Assembly (NCBI GenBank): GCA_033002965.1
Contig: JAURVB010012626.1
Location: forward strand, 124,001 to 188,000
Source of the DNA: Piper betle
Lineage: Eukaryota > Streptophyta > Magnoliopsida > Piperales > Piperaceae
Length of the DNA: 64,000 nucleotides
Direction of reading: 5' to 3'
Under the pieces are notes generated by a model. The model did no database searches, had not been told where the DNA came from, and was given only the letters and a program-made list of their open reading frames with translations. A program made the translations under genes and the position numbers. Below, in pieces: positions 44,369 to 54,639 of the stretch; position 1 is the stretch's first letter; every line of letters begins with the position of its first letter.

Positions 44369-44420
44369 AAACATGCGTGCCACTAGAAGAAGAGCACAAT
44401 AAGTAATAGAAGAAGAAGCC

Positions 44421-45551
44421 ATGGACCCACAACAACAACAAATGCCTCCACTTCCACTGATTGTAGTAGTAGCCAACGATGATAACAGGGCAATTCAAGA
44501 TTGGGTTGTACCTCTTGCAAGAGGGTTACAACCTAGTATTATTGCACCACCAGTAGATGCTACCCACTTCGACCTTAAATTAGTTTTATTTAACATGTTA
44601 AAAATTATAGGAAAATTTAGTGGATCGCCTAATGAAGATCCTATTCGGCATATCATCATTTTCCAATTGATTTGTGAAATGTATAAGCAACCTAGTGTCT
44701 TTAATGACGCTAAGCACCTTCGATTATTTCCATTCTCATTAATACGAAGTGTGAAAGAGTGGTTGTCCTCATTAGATGCAATTATCACTTGGGATGAATT
44801 GTCTCAAAAAATTTTGTTAAAATATTTCCTCCTTCTAAAGTTGCTAGATTACATAATAAAGTTTTATATTTTTTGCAGTTTGATGGTGAGTCTCTTATTG
44901 AGGTATGGGAAAGATTTAAAGAATTGTTGAAATAGTGTCCCAACCATGGTATAGAAAGATGGATGCAACTCCAAACTTTCTATAACGGGTTGTTGGGGCA
45001 AACAAAGAACAAAGTTGATACGACGGTCAATGGATCGTATCTTAGGAAGAACCCCACATGAAAATTTTTAACTGCTAGAATTGATAATTCCTAGCAACCA
45101 CCATGCAACACAAGAAAGGCACCCAAGGAGGATTGCCAGAGTTTTAGAATTAGATGTAGTTATTGTTTTATCTACTCAGGTTAGTGCTTTAGCTAATCAA
45201 GTTCAAAATCTTAATATGCAGGGACAGGTTAAGGCTGTGGAGCCAAGGTGTGAATGGTGTGGACAAGGACATTCTACAGGTCAGTGTGCAACAGATCAAG
45301 TTAACTATGAGGGAAATTTTAATAGGAACAACAATCCCTATTCCAATACTTACAATTTGGGCTGGCGCAATAACACTAACTTTTCATGGAATAATTCTCT
45401 ACAATCGGTTGTTGTCCTCAATAATCCACCACTACTATCACAACATTCTCGATCTCCTTCACTTCCTTTTCAGCCACAACAACCGGATTTGATCCAAATG
45501 TTCAATTGTATGCAACAATTCATGCAGAATCAGCAACAACAACAACAATAA
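44421..45551 (+). pseudogene. gag: Athila-type gag, broken
   Basis: The first part (44421 to about 44870) matches Athila gag: PPVDATHFDLK, GSPNEDPIRHI, LRLFPFSL, KEWLSSL, ITWDELSQKILLKYF. A frameshift near 44870 moves the match to another frame (FDGESLIEVWERFKELL, then MQLQTFYNGL near 44960), with in-frame stops near 44933 and 45058. The C-terminal part (45081-45551) has a knuckle CEWCGQGHSTGQC, YSNTYNLGWRN and a glutamine-rich end. In an intact element this is the capsid precursor. At least one frameshift and two stops make it non-functional. Confidence 0.9.
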
Positions 45552-46099
45552 TTTATGCAATAAGTTGTGTTGCAATTAAACAAGGAACCAAGTGAGCGAC
45601 CCAAGGGTGTACTTCCTAGCCAACCAGAACAACCAAGGAAAGATGGTCATGAGCATTGTAAAGCTGTAACAACCTGAAGTGGTATTATTTTACAAAAACC
45701 AGTTCAGCCCAATGAGGTTAAGAAAAAAGATAAAAAGCCAAACAACGAACATGAACCCATTACATTGGTTAGCTTACTCAGAAGCAAAGGGAAAGAGTAA
45801 GATGAGGTACACACAGAACAGGTTGAAAAAAGGTACAATTTCCTTCTAGACTAAGGAAACAAAATGATGAAAAATATTTTAAAAAATTTCTTGATATATT
45901 TAAGAAATTACAAATAACATACCTTTCACTGAAGCACTTAAACAAATACCTAGTTATGTAAAATACTGAAAGGATATCCTAGCAAAGAAGAGGAGAGTAG
46001 ATGACAATAAAATTGTAGCCATGACAGAGGAATGTAGTACTGTCCTCCAAAGAAAACTACCTCCTAACATGAAAGACCTGGGAATATTTGTGATTCCAT
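45552..46099 (+). pseudogene. Athila gag-protease linker, decayed
   Basis: Continues in the Athila style (PLSQPEQPRKDGHEHCKA-like codons near 45610-45665, FLDIFKKLQI near 45890-45915) but with stops and shifts. It joins gag to protease. Confidence 0.6.
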
Positions 46100-46409
46100 G
46101 TTCAATTGGTGGAAATGTTTATTGTAATGCTTTACACGACTTAGGTTCTAGCATATTAATCTTATGCCTTTTTCTATTTTCAAAGGGTTAGGGAACCATG
46201 ACATTGCTCCTAGCAACATCACACTCCAATTGGCTGACCTATCATTTGTATATTCTAAAGGAGTTATTGAAGATGTTTTAATAAAGGTTGACAGGTTTAT
46301 CTTTCTTGCAGATTTTGTGGTGCTCGAAATGGAAGGAAAGAATGACAATATACCACTCATCGTAGGGAGAGGGTTTTTGGCAACTGGGAGAACATTGATC
46401 GACGTCTAG
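46100..46409 (+). pseudogene. pro: Athila-type protease, frameshifted
   Basis: Near 46138 the sequence encodes HDLGSS, the Athila-style protease active site (DLG rather than DTG/DSG). One shift later (from 46164) it reads MPFSIFKGLG, LQLADLSF, VIEDVLIKVDRFIFLADFVV and LIVGRGFLATG, all in the expected order and length for this family. The shift between the active site and the rest disables it. Confidence 0.87.
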
Positions 46410-47084
46410 AAAACTTATACTTAGGGCAAACAACGATTATGTCATATACAACATCTTTAAGTCCATGAATTGCTCGGATGTAACACATGATTATTCTAGA
46501 ATTGGACTAATTGATAAAATAATGTACAAAGGGGATAAGTTGAGTGATTCAATACATATGGCAATAAATTCTCTTTGTGAAGAAGATACTTATGTGGAAG
46601 AAATGGTTAAAGTATTAGATTCGTAACCAATCTTAACTAGGAGATTCATAGTTGTGGAAACTATAGATCTACTATTCCATAGATTGCTGCCATCAATTGA
46701 AGTAGCACCTATTTTGGAGCTAAAGCAATTTCCAAAACATATCAAGATCAACTTAGTGGATGGATGCAGTCCAAATGTAGTGCACGAATGACGACTCAAC
46801 CCCAACATGAAAGAAGTGGTCAAGTAGGAGATTATCAAGATGGTCTGGTCGTAGACATTAAACCAAGTGCTTCTTGGGAGGCAACCCAAGTGATTTCTTT
46901 TAAAAGTTTATTTTCATTTGTAGTTTTTTTAAAAATATTTCTTTTTATTTTGTGGCATGGGCCAAGTCCAAATTCATCATTCACGATAATCATCCACCGA
47001 CTTATTGGTTGAGGGTGTCCTCTTGCACTTCTCTTTATTTTTATAACATGGAAGACAATGTTTAGTTTAAGTGTGGGGGGATGC
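46410..47084 (+). pseudogene. Athila RT stub joined to element 3' end (large deletion)
   Basis: Near 46794-46835 the sequence encodes RLNPNMKEVVK (with a following stop), the start of Athila RT. Immediately after, near 46836, it passes to the element's 3' part (SWEATQ, GTTTAGTTTAAGTGTGGGGGGA), whose G-rich run at 47071-47083 is the polypurine tract. RT, RNase H and integrase are therefore deleted as one block. The 3' LTR cannot be recognised after the tract. Confidence 0.75.
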
Positions 47085-47234
47085 CTTAATTTTGTGCATA
47101 TTATTCGTGCTCAACTCATGTTTAGATTTAGATATGCCTATATATATATATATATTTATTTATTTATATAGAATAAATTTTCTAGACTTATTTACCGTGT
47201 TATGATTCATGTTCATGAATAGTATGTTTACAAC
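47085..47234. other. No recognisable feature; TA microsatellite
   Basis: AT-rich, includes a TA run near 47139-47155. Could be the remains of the Athila 3' LTR but it does not match the 5' LTR start. Confidence 0.4.
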
Positions 47235-47875
47235 ATTACATACGGTGAGCTCGGACTCCGAAGCCTACATTGGAACCCACTCCTGAGTAAAATACTAATT
47301 TCTCTATATAATGATGCATGCTTGTGGTGTGTGCTCATATCATCAATATGTCCAAATAAAAAGACTATACTAAATAAACATATCGCTAAACACACAACAT
47401 GTAAACCGAGGCATAATAAAGAGAATAACTAATACCAAATAATAAATGAATAAATAAATACTATCATGAATAAATAGATAGACAATAAATACATAAAAAC
47501 AATCAATACTCTAATAATAAAGTAATAATATCATATAATATATATGCAAATGGCTAAACACGAGTAAATATTATATATGCTCGTGTTAGTGATCATATAA
47601 ACAAACAAATAAATAAATATATAATCATTCCATAAATAAATAAATAATTTTAATTAAACATGATTAATAATAATATAATAGTCATCATTACAGAATACGC
47701 AATGAAATACAATTAAATAATAACATCCACACGAACATACAAATAAATAAATATATATATATATATATATACCATTTAATAAACATAATAATACTAATAT
47801 TTATAAATAAGTATAATATCAATAATAACAAATAATCATGTAAACATTCATCATATAATTCTCTACAATCTATTT
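47235..47875 (-). mobile_element. Family D LTR fragment (reverse)
   Basis: Matches 55095-55790 and 32920-33640 in the same orientation (GGAACCCACT, GATGCATGCTTGTGGTGTGT, then the AAATA tract). It is joined tail to head with a forward D piece at about 47876, making an inverted pair around the AT-rich tract. Confidence 0.82.
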
Positions 47876-48965
47876 TCATGCCACATATTTTGTTATAGGT
47901 TTGTTAGCACTATTTTCTTTATAAAGGATGTATTGATGATATAAAGACACCACAAGCATGCATCATATAGAGATGTTAGTATTTTACTTAGTAGTAGGCT
48001 CCGATGTATGTTTCAGAGTCCGAGCTCGCAGGAGATGTGTAGATACGCTTGGAGCTTAGACCACAAGTCTGTACGACTCTCCCTCTCTGCTTGACTCCTT
48101 GCATGTTGAGTTTAACCTTGTTATAGATGTTGGACGACATCGGCAGCGTTTTATTGGATATCTCTGATGTTGGGCAATTTAGTCATGTTTTCTACATATA
48201 TTTAATAAAACTACGAGGATGAGATCCCTTGTTGGTTTTTGAACAAAAGCTCTAGAAATAAATGATATAAGCCTCTTCCCTAAACCTATTATATAAGTAT
48301 GCACATTTTTATGGATTTCATGAATAAGAGAGTGAATAGCATGGAAATATGTATGGACGACACTAGTACTCTTTCAAACCCTGAGGTAGTGCGGTGTATA
48401 AGGGTATTGCATAATGTAGCACATTTTCGGAATTTGTGGCACTAACTTAACTATTCCTTTTGCCACTCGAGTGTCGTGGTGGGTGACAGACGGAAGTTGT
48501 GAGGGTGTAAACAATGTATGTATGAATATGAACATTTGTCGTGCATACAAGCTGGCACTTGCTTAAGTATGTTTGCTTACCTCCAAGTTTGAGGCAATCT
48601 TGAAGTTTATAGTTTTCGTGCATAATGGAATACCCATTTGTCAAATTGTGTCAGTTACTTTTTGGGCCAGTAATACTCGTTACTGACATTTTTCATACAA
48701 TATATGTAGGTCTTGCAAATCTTGAGTCGACTATGGTGGAAGGACAAATAAATGTTACACAGACTTGAGCTCAACACATTTATTTCTTTTCTTTGATGTG
48801 TTTTGACGAGTATTTAACAATGTCTTCTATTCTTATGACACCAAGAATGTTGTTTCAATCTACTATATCGATTGAGTCTTACTGACTAACAACTTTAAAC
48901 ATGACTCGACTCGTTTGTAACATTTCTGATTTGGTTCTTAGGTGAACCAAAATCGGGATATTACA
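47876..48965 (+). mobile_element. Family D LTR 3' part (forward)
   Basis: Matches 40043-40637 and continues to the LTR end GAACCAAAATCGGGATATTACA (48965), so it supplies the D LTR 3' end that the copy at 38221 lacks. TATA-like CTATTATATAAGTATG is near 48287. It ends exactly where a reverse D piece begins. Confidence 0.85.
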
Positions 48966-49377
48966 TGAACTCAATTAGGTGAAAAAGTTCGATTAAAATC
49001 AAGTTGGGCCCATAGGGGCAATTTGCTAGTCTGACATCCATAAGATGCATGTAAATAAGGTACCCTGAAAAGCCCAAACGGATACTAGCGCTACATCGGC
49101 CTAGTTCTAGGCTTAAAACCTTGGCTAACACATAAAAAGAATCTGTATACCTTGTTTATATACTGATAAGTCATGCTCTATTGTAGCATAACTGAAGCTA
49201 TCATCTACATGTCAGGCTTACTCAGCCTCCATAACATGTTCATATAGCCATCTGGTCCCCATACTCATGGTCTGAAAGCTGGTCTAGCTCAAACTCACTG
49301 GAACCAACTCGAGACTGGCTCAAATCGATCAAAACTATAAGTGGTAAAACCTTAACCTGAAGCTGGGGTTTTAAGAC
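48966..49377 (-). mobile_element. Family D LTR 5' part (reverse)
   Basis: Matches 38170-38215 at its left edge (TGAACTCAATTAGGTGAAA) and 56860-57158 thereafter, finishing at AGCTGGGGTTTTAA, the complement of the D LTR start. It is followed by the complement of an element 3' internal end (CTCTCCTTATAAAAAT). Confidence 0.82.
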
Positions 49378-49393
49378 CTCTCCTTATAAAAAT
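49378..49393 (-). mobile_element. Family D polypurine-tract side (reverse), left half
   Basis: On the minus strand, TTTTTATAAGGAGAGG just upstream of the D LTR, matching the B polypurine region at 14797-14813. It is split by the solo A LTR and continues at 53081. Confidence 0.65.
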
Positions 49394-49834
49394 TGTAACG
49401 TCCCGCCCGAACCGGATCGGGTGTTACTTAAAAATAAAATTGTTGTAACGGTAATATTCCAGAACATGAACTAAAATACAGCAACTAGTCTTGCAATATA
49501 TAATATAAATGATAACAATAAATCATGTTCTCTAAATTTTAAAATAACTGTCCCACAGTCTCGGACCGTTTCCTATAGCCACATTTATAACACAAGAGAA
49601 TAATAAAGAAGTCCAACTTTATTATCGATTCACCATACCTGGGTTGGTAAAAGAACCACCAACCACACTTCTATTCTTTAGTCCCAAAGCTCACCTACGG
49701 AGGCAATTTCGCGTTAGTGATAAAACCACTAAGCCGCATAATTAAATGAAATAAGTCAATATAATCCCTATTATCATTTCACCCGTTTTAATTATTTTTA
49801 TTACACAAGTAAAGAGTAATTATCCCTCAGGTCA

Positions 49835-50230
49835 TTTTGAGATTAGTAATTTGTCTCTCAGGTCATTCTGAGATTAGAACAAGTCGACTCCCAGCTCATT
49901 CTGAGATTAGAATACGTCTCCCAGCTCATTCTGATGATTAGGTGGTCTCCCAATTCATTCTGAGATTAGTCATGGCCTCCCACTTCATTCTAAGATTAGA
50001 AATCGTCTCCCAACTCATTCTGAGATTAGGTGGTCTCCCAATTCATTTTGAGGTTAGTCATGGTCTCCGAGTTCATTCTGAGATTTAGAAATTGTCTCCC
50101 AGCTCATTCTGAGATTATGTGGTCCCCCAATTCATTTTGAGATTAGTCATGGTCTCCTAGTTCATTCTGAGATTAGAAATTGTCTCCCAGTTCATTCTGA
50201 GATTAGGTGGTCCCTAATTCATTTTGGGAT
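49835..50230. repeat. Minisatellite in A LTR, TTCATTCTGAGATTAG type
   Basis: About 14 units of ~28-30 bp with core CTCATTCTGAGATTAG. From about 49935 the units follow a three-unit order (GGTGGTCTCCCAATTC, CATGGTCTCC, AAATYGTCTCCCA), so a higher-order period of about 85-90 bp is visible. Unrelated to the satellites of other A LTRs. Confidence 0.92.
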
Positions 50231-50608
50231 TAGTGCTGCAAAGGCTACGAGTTTAAAAAAACATACAATTTCATATAATTATACCAATTTGGGAAAATAC
50301 AACATTTTAAATAATTATATGGACAATATAACATTTTAAATAATTATACGGACACATATTAATTTTAAAGGTACAGTCTCGTGTCGAACTGAGTCAATTC
50401 CTTGACCCCGATTGTGTTACAGCATGTGATCGAATCTGGGCTTAGGCCGACCAGGGCTGCCAATAAGGGAAAGTACAATATTTCAAATGATTATACGGAC
50501 CTAGATATTTCAAACGGGCAACTGCGATCAATGATGCTAATCTGAACGAGAATATAAAATTATACATAAGTATAATTTTATTCGAATAGGGATGCATGCA
50601 ACTAAATA

Positions 50609-50647
<39 letters not shown>

Positions 50648-51071
50648 TATCATTTTCAAAATATTAAATATTAAATTATCAATAAATCTAGTGAGATAAT
50701 TAAATATTCCTGTGACATAATCATTTAGTCCTACTTCACATTTTAAATTAATTATCTAAATCATAATTAATACTTAACAATTGATAAAATAATTATTACT
50801 AATAAAAAAGTATTTAATTTTCCTTTGCGATGATGATTACTTAACCCCAATCTTCATGATTTAGTTTACGGTTATAATTTTTTAATCGCTACTATTATTT
50901 ATAGCAATTTAATTAATTAATTTGATCGATTAAATTATTTAAAATAATTTGTTATTATTCAAAAATATTATTAATACAATTATTTTAAATTATTTGACTC
51001 AATAGTGTTTCAAACTTTATTTATTTTCATTATTCTCTTTAGGTTCGACGCTAGTAATTGCTACCCGACTA

Positions 51072-51732
51072 TAGGGTTGCTAATTGAGTGAGCCAGCTCG
51101 TGAGCATTTAGCGTTCGGCTCGGCTTAACTCGACTCGAAACTCGACATTTAAATGCTCGAGCTCGAACTCGACTCGAACTCGAATCTTACGAGCCGAGCT
51201 TGAGCAAGGTCGTGTTCGACTCGACTCGACTCGGTTATAACTCGAACTCGACTTGAGCTCGACTTGAACTCGACTCGTAGCTCGACTCGAACTCGACTCG
51301 ATAAAATAATATAATAATATAGTTTTATATTATATTATATTATATTTATTTATTTATATATATATATATACACACACAATATAATAACAAAGAAGTGAGA
51401 TAGTTGAGATGGTAAGTATTCAAGTTGGTGACCTTAAGGTTGTGGGTTCAATCCACATTGAGTGCATTTTTTTCAAGTGATGGACTTTTGACTTTTAATC
51501 GAGCCGGTTTCGAGCTCACGAACGAGCCGGGTTCGAGCTCGGAAAAATTAAACAGTTTAAGTGTATTCGAGCACGAGTCGAGCTCGAACACATAAAAAAT
51601 ATTCGAGTCGAACTCGAGCATATATGTTCAAAACTCGTTCGATCTCGAGTCAAGTTCGAACAAGTTTCGAACTATTCGAGCCGAGTTCGAACACAAGTCG
51701 AGCTCGGCTCACTCGCTCAATTAGCACCCCTA
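51072..51732. mobile_element. hAT-type non-autonomous element (MITE), 661 bp
   Basis: Terminal inverted repeats TAGGGTTGCTAATTGAG... and ...CTCAATTAGCACCCCTA, with a perfect 8-bp target duplication CCCGACTA (51064-51071, 51733-51740). The 8-bp size and TAGGG ends fit the hAT superfamily. The paralogous A LTR at about 22770-22785 has one ACCCGATTATAG without insertion. The arms (about 240 and 250 bp) are rich in CTCGA/GAGCTCG and can pair extensively. The centre holds a TA/CA microsatellite and a tRNA-like block. No transposase. Confidence 0.95.
51394..51466 (+). other. tRNA-like (Pol III promoter-like) block inside the MITE
   Basis: TAGTTGAGATGG (51401-51412) resembles a tRNA A box and GGTTCAATCC (51445-51454) matches the B-box consensus, at the spacing expected of a tRNA gene. 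Flanks do not form a normal acceptor stem, so it is a tRNA-derived or SINE-head-like piece rather than a tRNA gene. Confidence 0.5.
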
Positions 51733-53080
51733 CCCGACTATAGTTTAATAACCCATTTTCTATATTACTAACTCGTTATTAAAATAATCACTTTATTTAC
51801 CTAATATTAAATTTAATATGGTAAAGGTAAAATCTTTATTTTATTATTAATCATTTATAACCGTCCGATTTAATTTAATCGCTTTTATTACGCCGATTAA
51901 TTATACGATTGTTTATCATTACCGTATTTTTATTACTTATGTCCATGTCGACTTCTTCTTATAATTAATTAGTTTAGTAACTTTAACCCATAACCCATTA
52001 AAATAATTATTTTTAAAGATTTATTATAAGTTCAAATTATTTTTAACTCGAGTTGGTATCGAGTCAGGTGTTATTTACGAGTTGGTATTATTAGTTAACT
52101 CAAGCTGTATTGAGTCAAGTATTATTTACAAGTTTGCCACCCAAGGTAATTATCTTCCTTCTTCTTCTCTGGGATGCTCTGTTCCCGACTTCAGGCGCCC
52201 TCCAGCCGCCGTCACTGCCACCACCTCCAGCCGCCGTCCATCGTCGTTGTCCAGCCCTGCTATGCCGTTGCAGTGTCACCCCGGCCAACTCTGGCCATCT
52301 TCCAGCCGTGGCGATGCCTTCATCGCCTGCCTAGCTGTGCGTTTGCGTTGGCGATTTCACCGCCGGCGAGCGTCGCCGCCTCAATTGGGTGGTCGCCTCG
52401 ACACCCTCGACCACCTATCTACCTTCCCCGGCCATATTGGAACCCGTCGCCACCTAGGACGACCGGATTTCTTCCCCCACTACCGTCGCCTCTGTTTTCG
52501 CCGCTATCCTCTATTTTTGGCCATTTACCACCCGAGGCCAACATCCACACACGTGAGATTGACCCTACACTGATCGACGAAGAGAGTAGGATCATCTTCC
52601 GATGTCGAAACGACCGTTGCCACCGATTCCCGGCACAACCTTGCCTATGCTTACCCATCTCGCCGAAACAGGGGACTCTTTGGCCAAATTAAACTTTAAT
52701 TTCTATTTAGTTTCTTTCTTGTTGATTGTAAACTTTAATCCTCACAATTATACAGCTTATTATCAACTTAAAATATGTATGAAAGAATACCTAAGCAAGG
52801 AAGAAGACGCGCCGGTAAGGAAAAGGAGAAGAGAATGCGAATGAAGGCTAGGGTGGAGGACGTCCTTTATAAAATGAAATGACGGCTAGGGTTTGTGGAA
52901 ACACACTAACACCCGTATTTTATTCCTTTAATTGGGTGACCGGGTAAAGAATAAAATATTTAACCACGTAGACTTAACTGGGTAGAGAATATAATATAAT
53001 TAATATTAATTCTCTAATGTTCAATCCTTCCCTGCCCGAGTCGAATATATTAAAATTTTTTCCATGGTCTTTACAAAAAA

Positions 53081-53330
53081 TCCATCCTCAAAATTTCTTA
53101 CATCAATTGTGATCGAAGAACTCAACTGAAGATGCTGTTTCGTTGGCAAACTGGTAGCTCTCCCTTGAAAGCTAGCTACACACGGCCTCAACAAACCAAT
53201 CATGAAGTTGGAACTCTAGACACTGACAAAGCACGCTATCTCCTTACTAATCTGACTGGATGAACTACACATGATCAGAATCATATGGTAAATCTGTATT
53301 ACATTACCTACGAAAACTTATGAAACTTCA
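53081..53330 (-). mobile_element. Family D internal 3' end (reverse), continuation
   Basis: Resumes with TCCATCCTCAAAATTTCTTAC, matching (complement) the TTTCTAGGATGAAATTTTTA tract beside the B 3' LTR at 14780. About 250 bp without coding, then a D LTR begins near 53331. Confidence 0.6.
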
Positions 53331-53446
53331 AGGTTGTCTCACATTGGGCGGTAAGCAAACATACTTAAGCAAGTGTCTGGCTCGCATGCACGGCTAATGT
53401 TCATATTCATACATACAACACTTACGCCCTCACATCTTCCATATTT
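53331..53446 (-). mobile_element. Family D LTR (reverse), left part
   Basis: GTAAGCAAACATACTTAAGC is the complement of 48559-48580 in the forward D LTR. Interrupted at 53447 by a solo A LTR. Confidence 0.8.
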
Positions 53447-54639
53447 GTGAAACCCAGAAAAAAAATAATTATGTTATTTTATTTAGGGTTTTATAAATCT
53501 TAGAACAAACCATAAATAATATTTAATTAAATAAATTCTTAAGAATCAATATTGTTTATAACTCATTCGTATTCACTTAATAGTATGTTTTTGACTTTTC
53601 ATTATCACATAAATGATATAGTTATGAGTGATTACGTTCTTTTCTATAATATTTAAGATAATGACTTCTTGAATTCCACTCATATTCTTCTATATAAAGG
53701 AGAGTTCTATTGTTAAATGAAACATCTTCTGGATAGCTTGTGAGCACATTTGGCTTTAGAGAAATTACATTCATATTAGGATCATGTGTCGTAGTTGTGG
53801 ATGCCTCATCACAATTCCAGGTTCGTATAATTTCTTGAAATGTTATATATTTCAATTTGGGAGTCTTGGTCGGCCTAAGTCCACATTCGATCGCCATACG
53901 CCGAGCGCAACCAGGGTCAAAGAATTGGCTCAGTCCAACACAGGGGAGCACCAAAAATTACTATGTGGGAGTCTTGGTTGACTTGAGTTCATATTTGACC
54001 ACCATGCTCCGAGCGTAACCAGGGTCAATGAACTAACTCAATCCGACACAGGGCAACACCCCTGAAAGATTAAATACCTGCCCCCATGCCGAAAGGGGTG
54101 ACATGGCACAGTGGTGCAAGACAGCTCATTATGCACTTGCGATACTGAGAGGGTGAGTCGATGGCAAATATCGGTAACTATAGGCTGAGGGCCACTAGCG
54201 TGTGCGCGCAAACATGGGATTGTAGCAGGATGGGCGGCCACCCTCCCAGTATATTAAGAGCTCAACATAGGGTCATAATCACTAAAAGATGTAATTCAGA
54301 TATTGTGGGGAATATATTAATTGTTTCTTGTAATTATAGGACTTAGTGTTTTTATCACTAACGCGGAATTGTCTCCGCAGGTATGAGCATGGAAGGATGG
54401 GTAGAGTTGGGACTGCTGGAGGACTCTATTATTTGACTATTCTTTTCTAGAGATTGTTTGCATGGCAGTGGGATTTTGGTTCGGTTCATGGGGCTTAGAT
54501 TATTCCGAGTATTTGTATATTAAATTCATTATAATTGATTTATTTAAAATCTTAAAAATTAATAGGAAATTAATTTATGAGACACTTAGTTTTATATAGT
54601 AACACTTGGCTCGTGGCTTGGAACGGGCGGGTTGTCACA
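53447..54639 (+). mobile_element. Solo family A LTR (forward, 1193 bp)
   Basis: TGTGAAACCCAG to GGCGGGTTGTCACA with a perfect 5-bp target duplication ATATT (53442-53446 and 54640-54644). It is the shortest A copy, with no minisatellite: a non-repetitive block at 53960-54300 occupies that position and matches the inverted block at 21740-22030 of another A copy. The TCAAAGAATTGGCTCAGTCC region is partly duplicated (53865-53945 and 53960-54055). The 40-bp motif is at 54342-54381. Confidence 0.92.

Larger units (their letters stand above)
49394..53075 (-). mobile_element. Solo family A LTR (reverse) with minisatellite and hAT MITE
   Basis: TGTAACGTCCCGCC (49394) to GGTCTTTACA (53075). The flanks are AAAAT (49389-49393) and AAAAA or AAAAT depending on the exact end in an A-run, so a target duplication is likely but ambiguous. 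It contains the 40-bp motif (49694-49733), a third type of minisatellite, a TA microsatellite (50609-50651), the hAT MITE, the palindromic cassette (52036-52070, followed by a second diverged copy) and the telo-box/TATA block (52864-52896). Confidence 0.9.

Noticed and set aside
44421..46409. Intact Athila gag-protease
   Set aside because: At least one frameshift in gag, in-frame stops near 44933 and 45058, decayed linker and a shift inside the protease make it a relic.
51394..51466. A functional tRNA gene
   Set aside because: A and B boxes are present but no acceptor stem pairs and the block is inside a MITE; reported only as tRNA-like.
52082..52692. Overlapping plus-strand open frames of 160-172 codons
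   Set aside because: They lie antisense within the leader-like part of a solo A LTR, in several frames at once, with proline/serine-rich translations and no homologous domain. Frames at 23108-23832 and 63280-63813 in other A LTRs do not conserve a protein.
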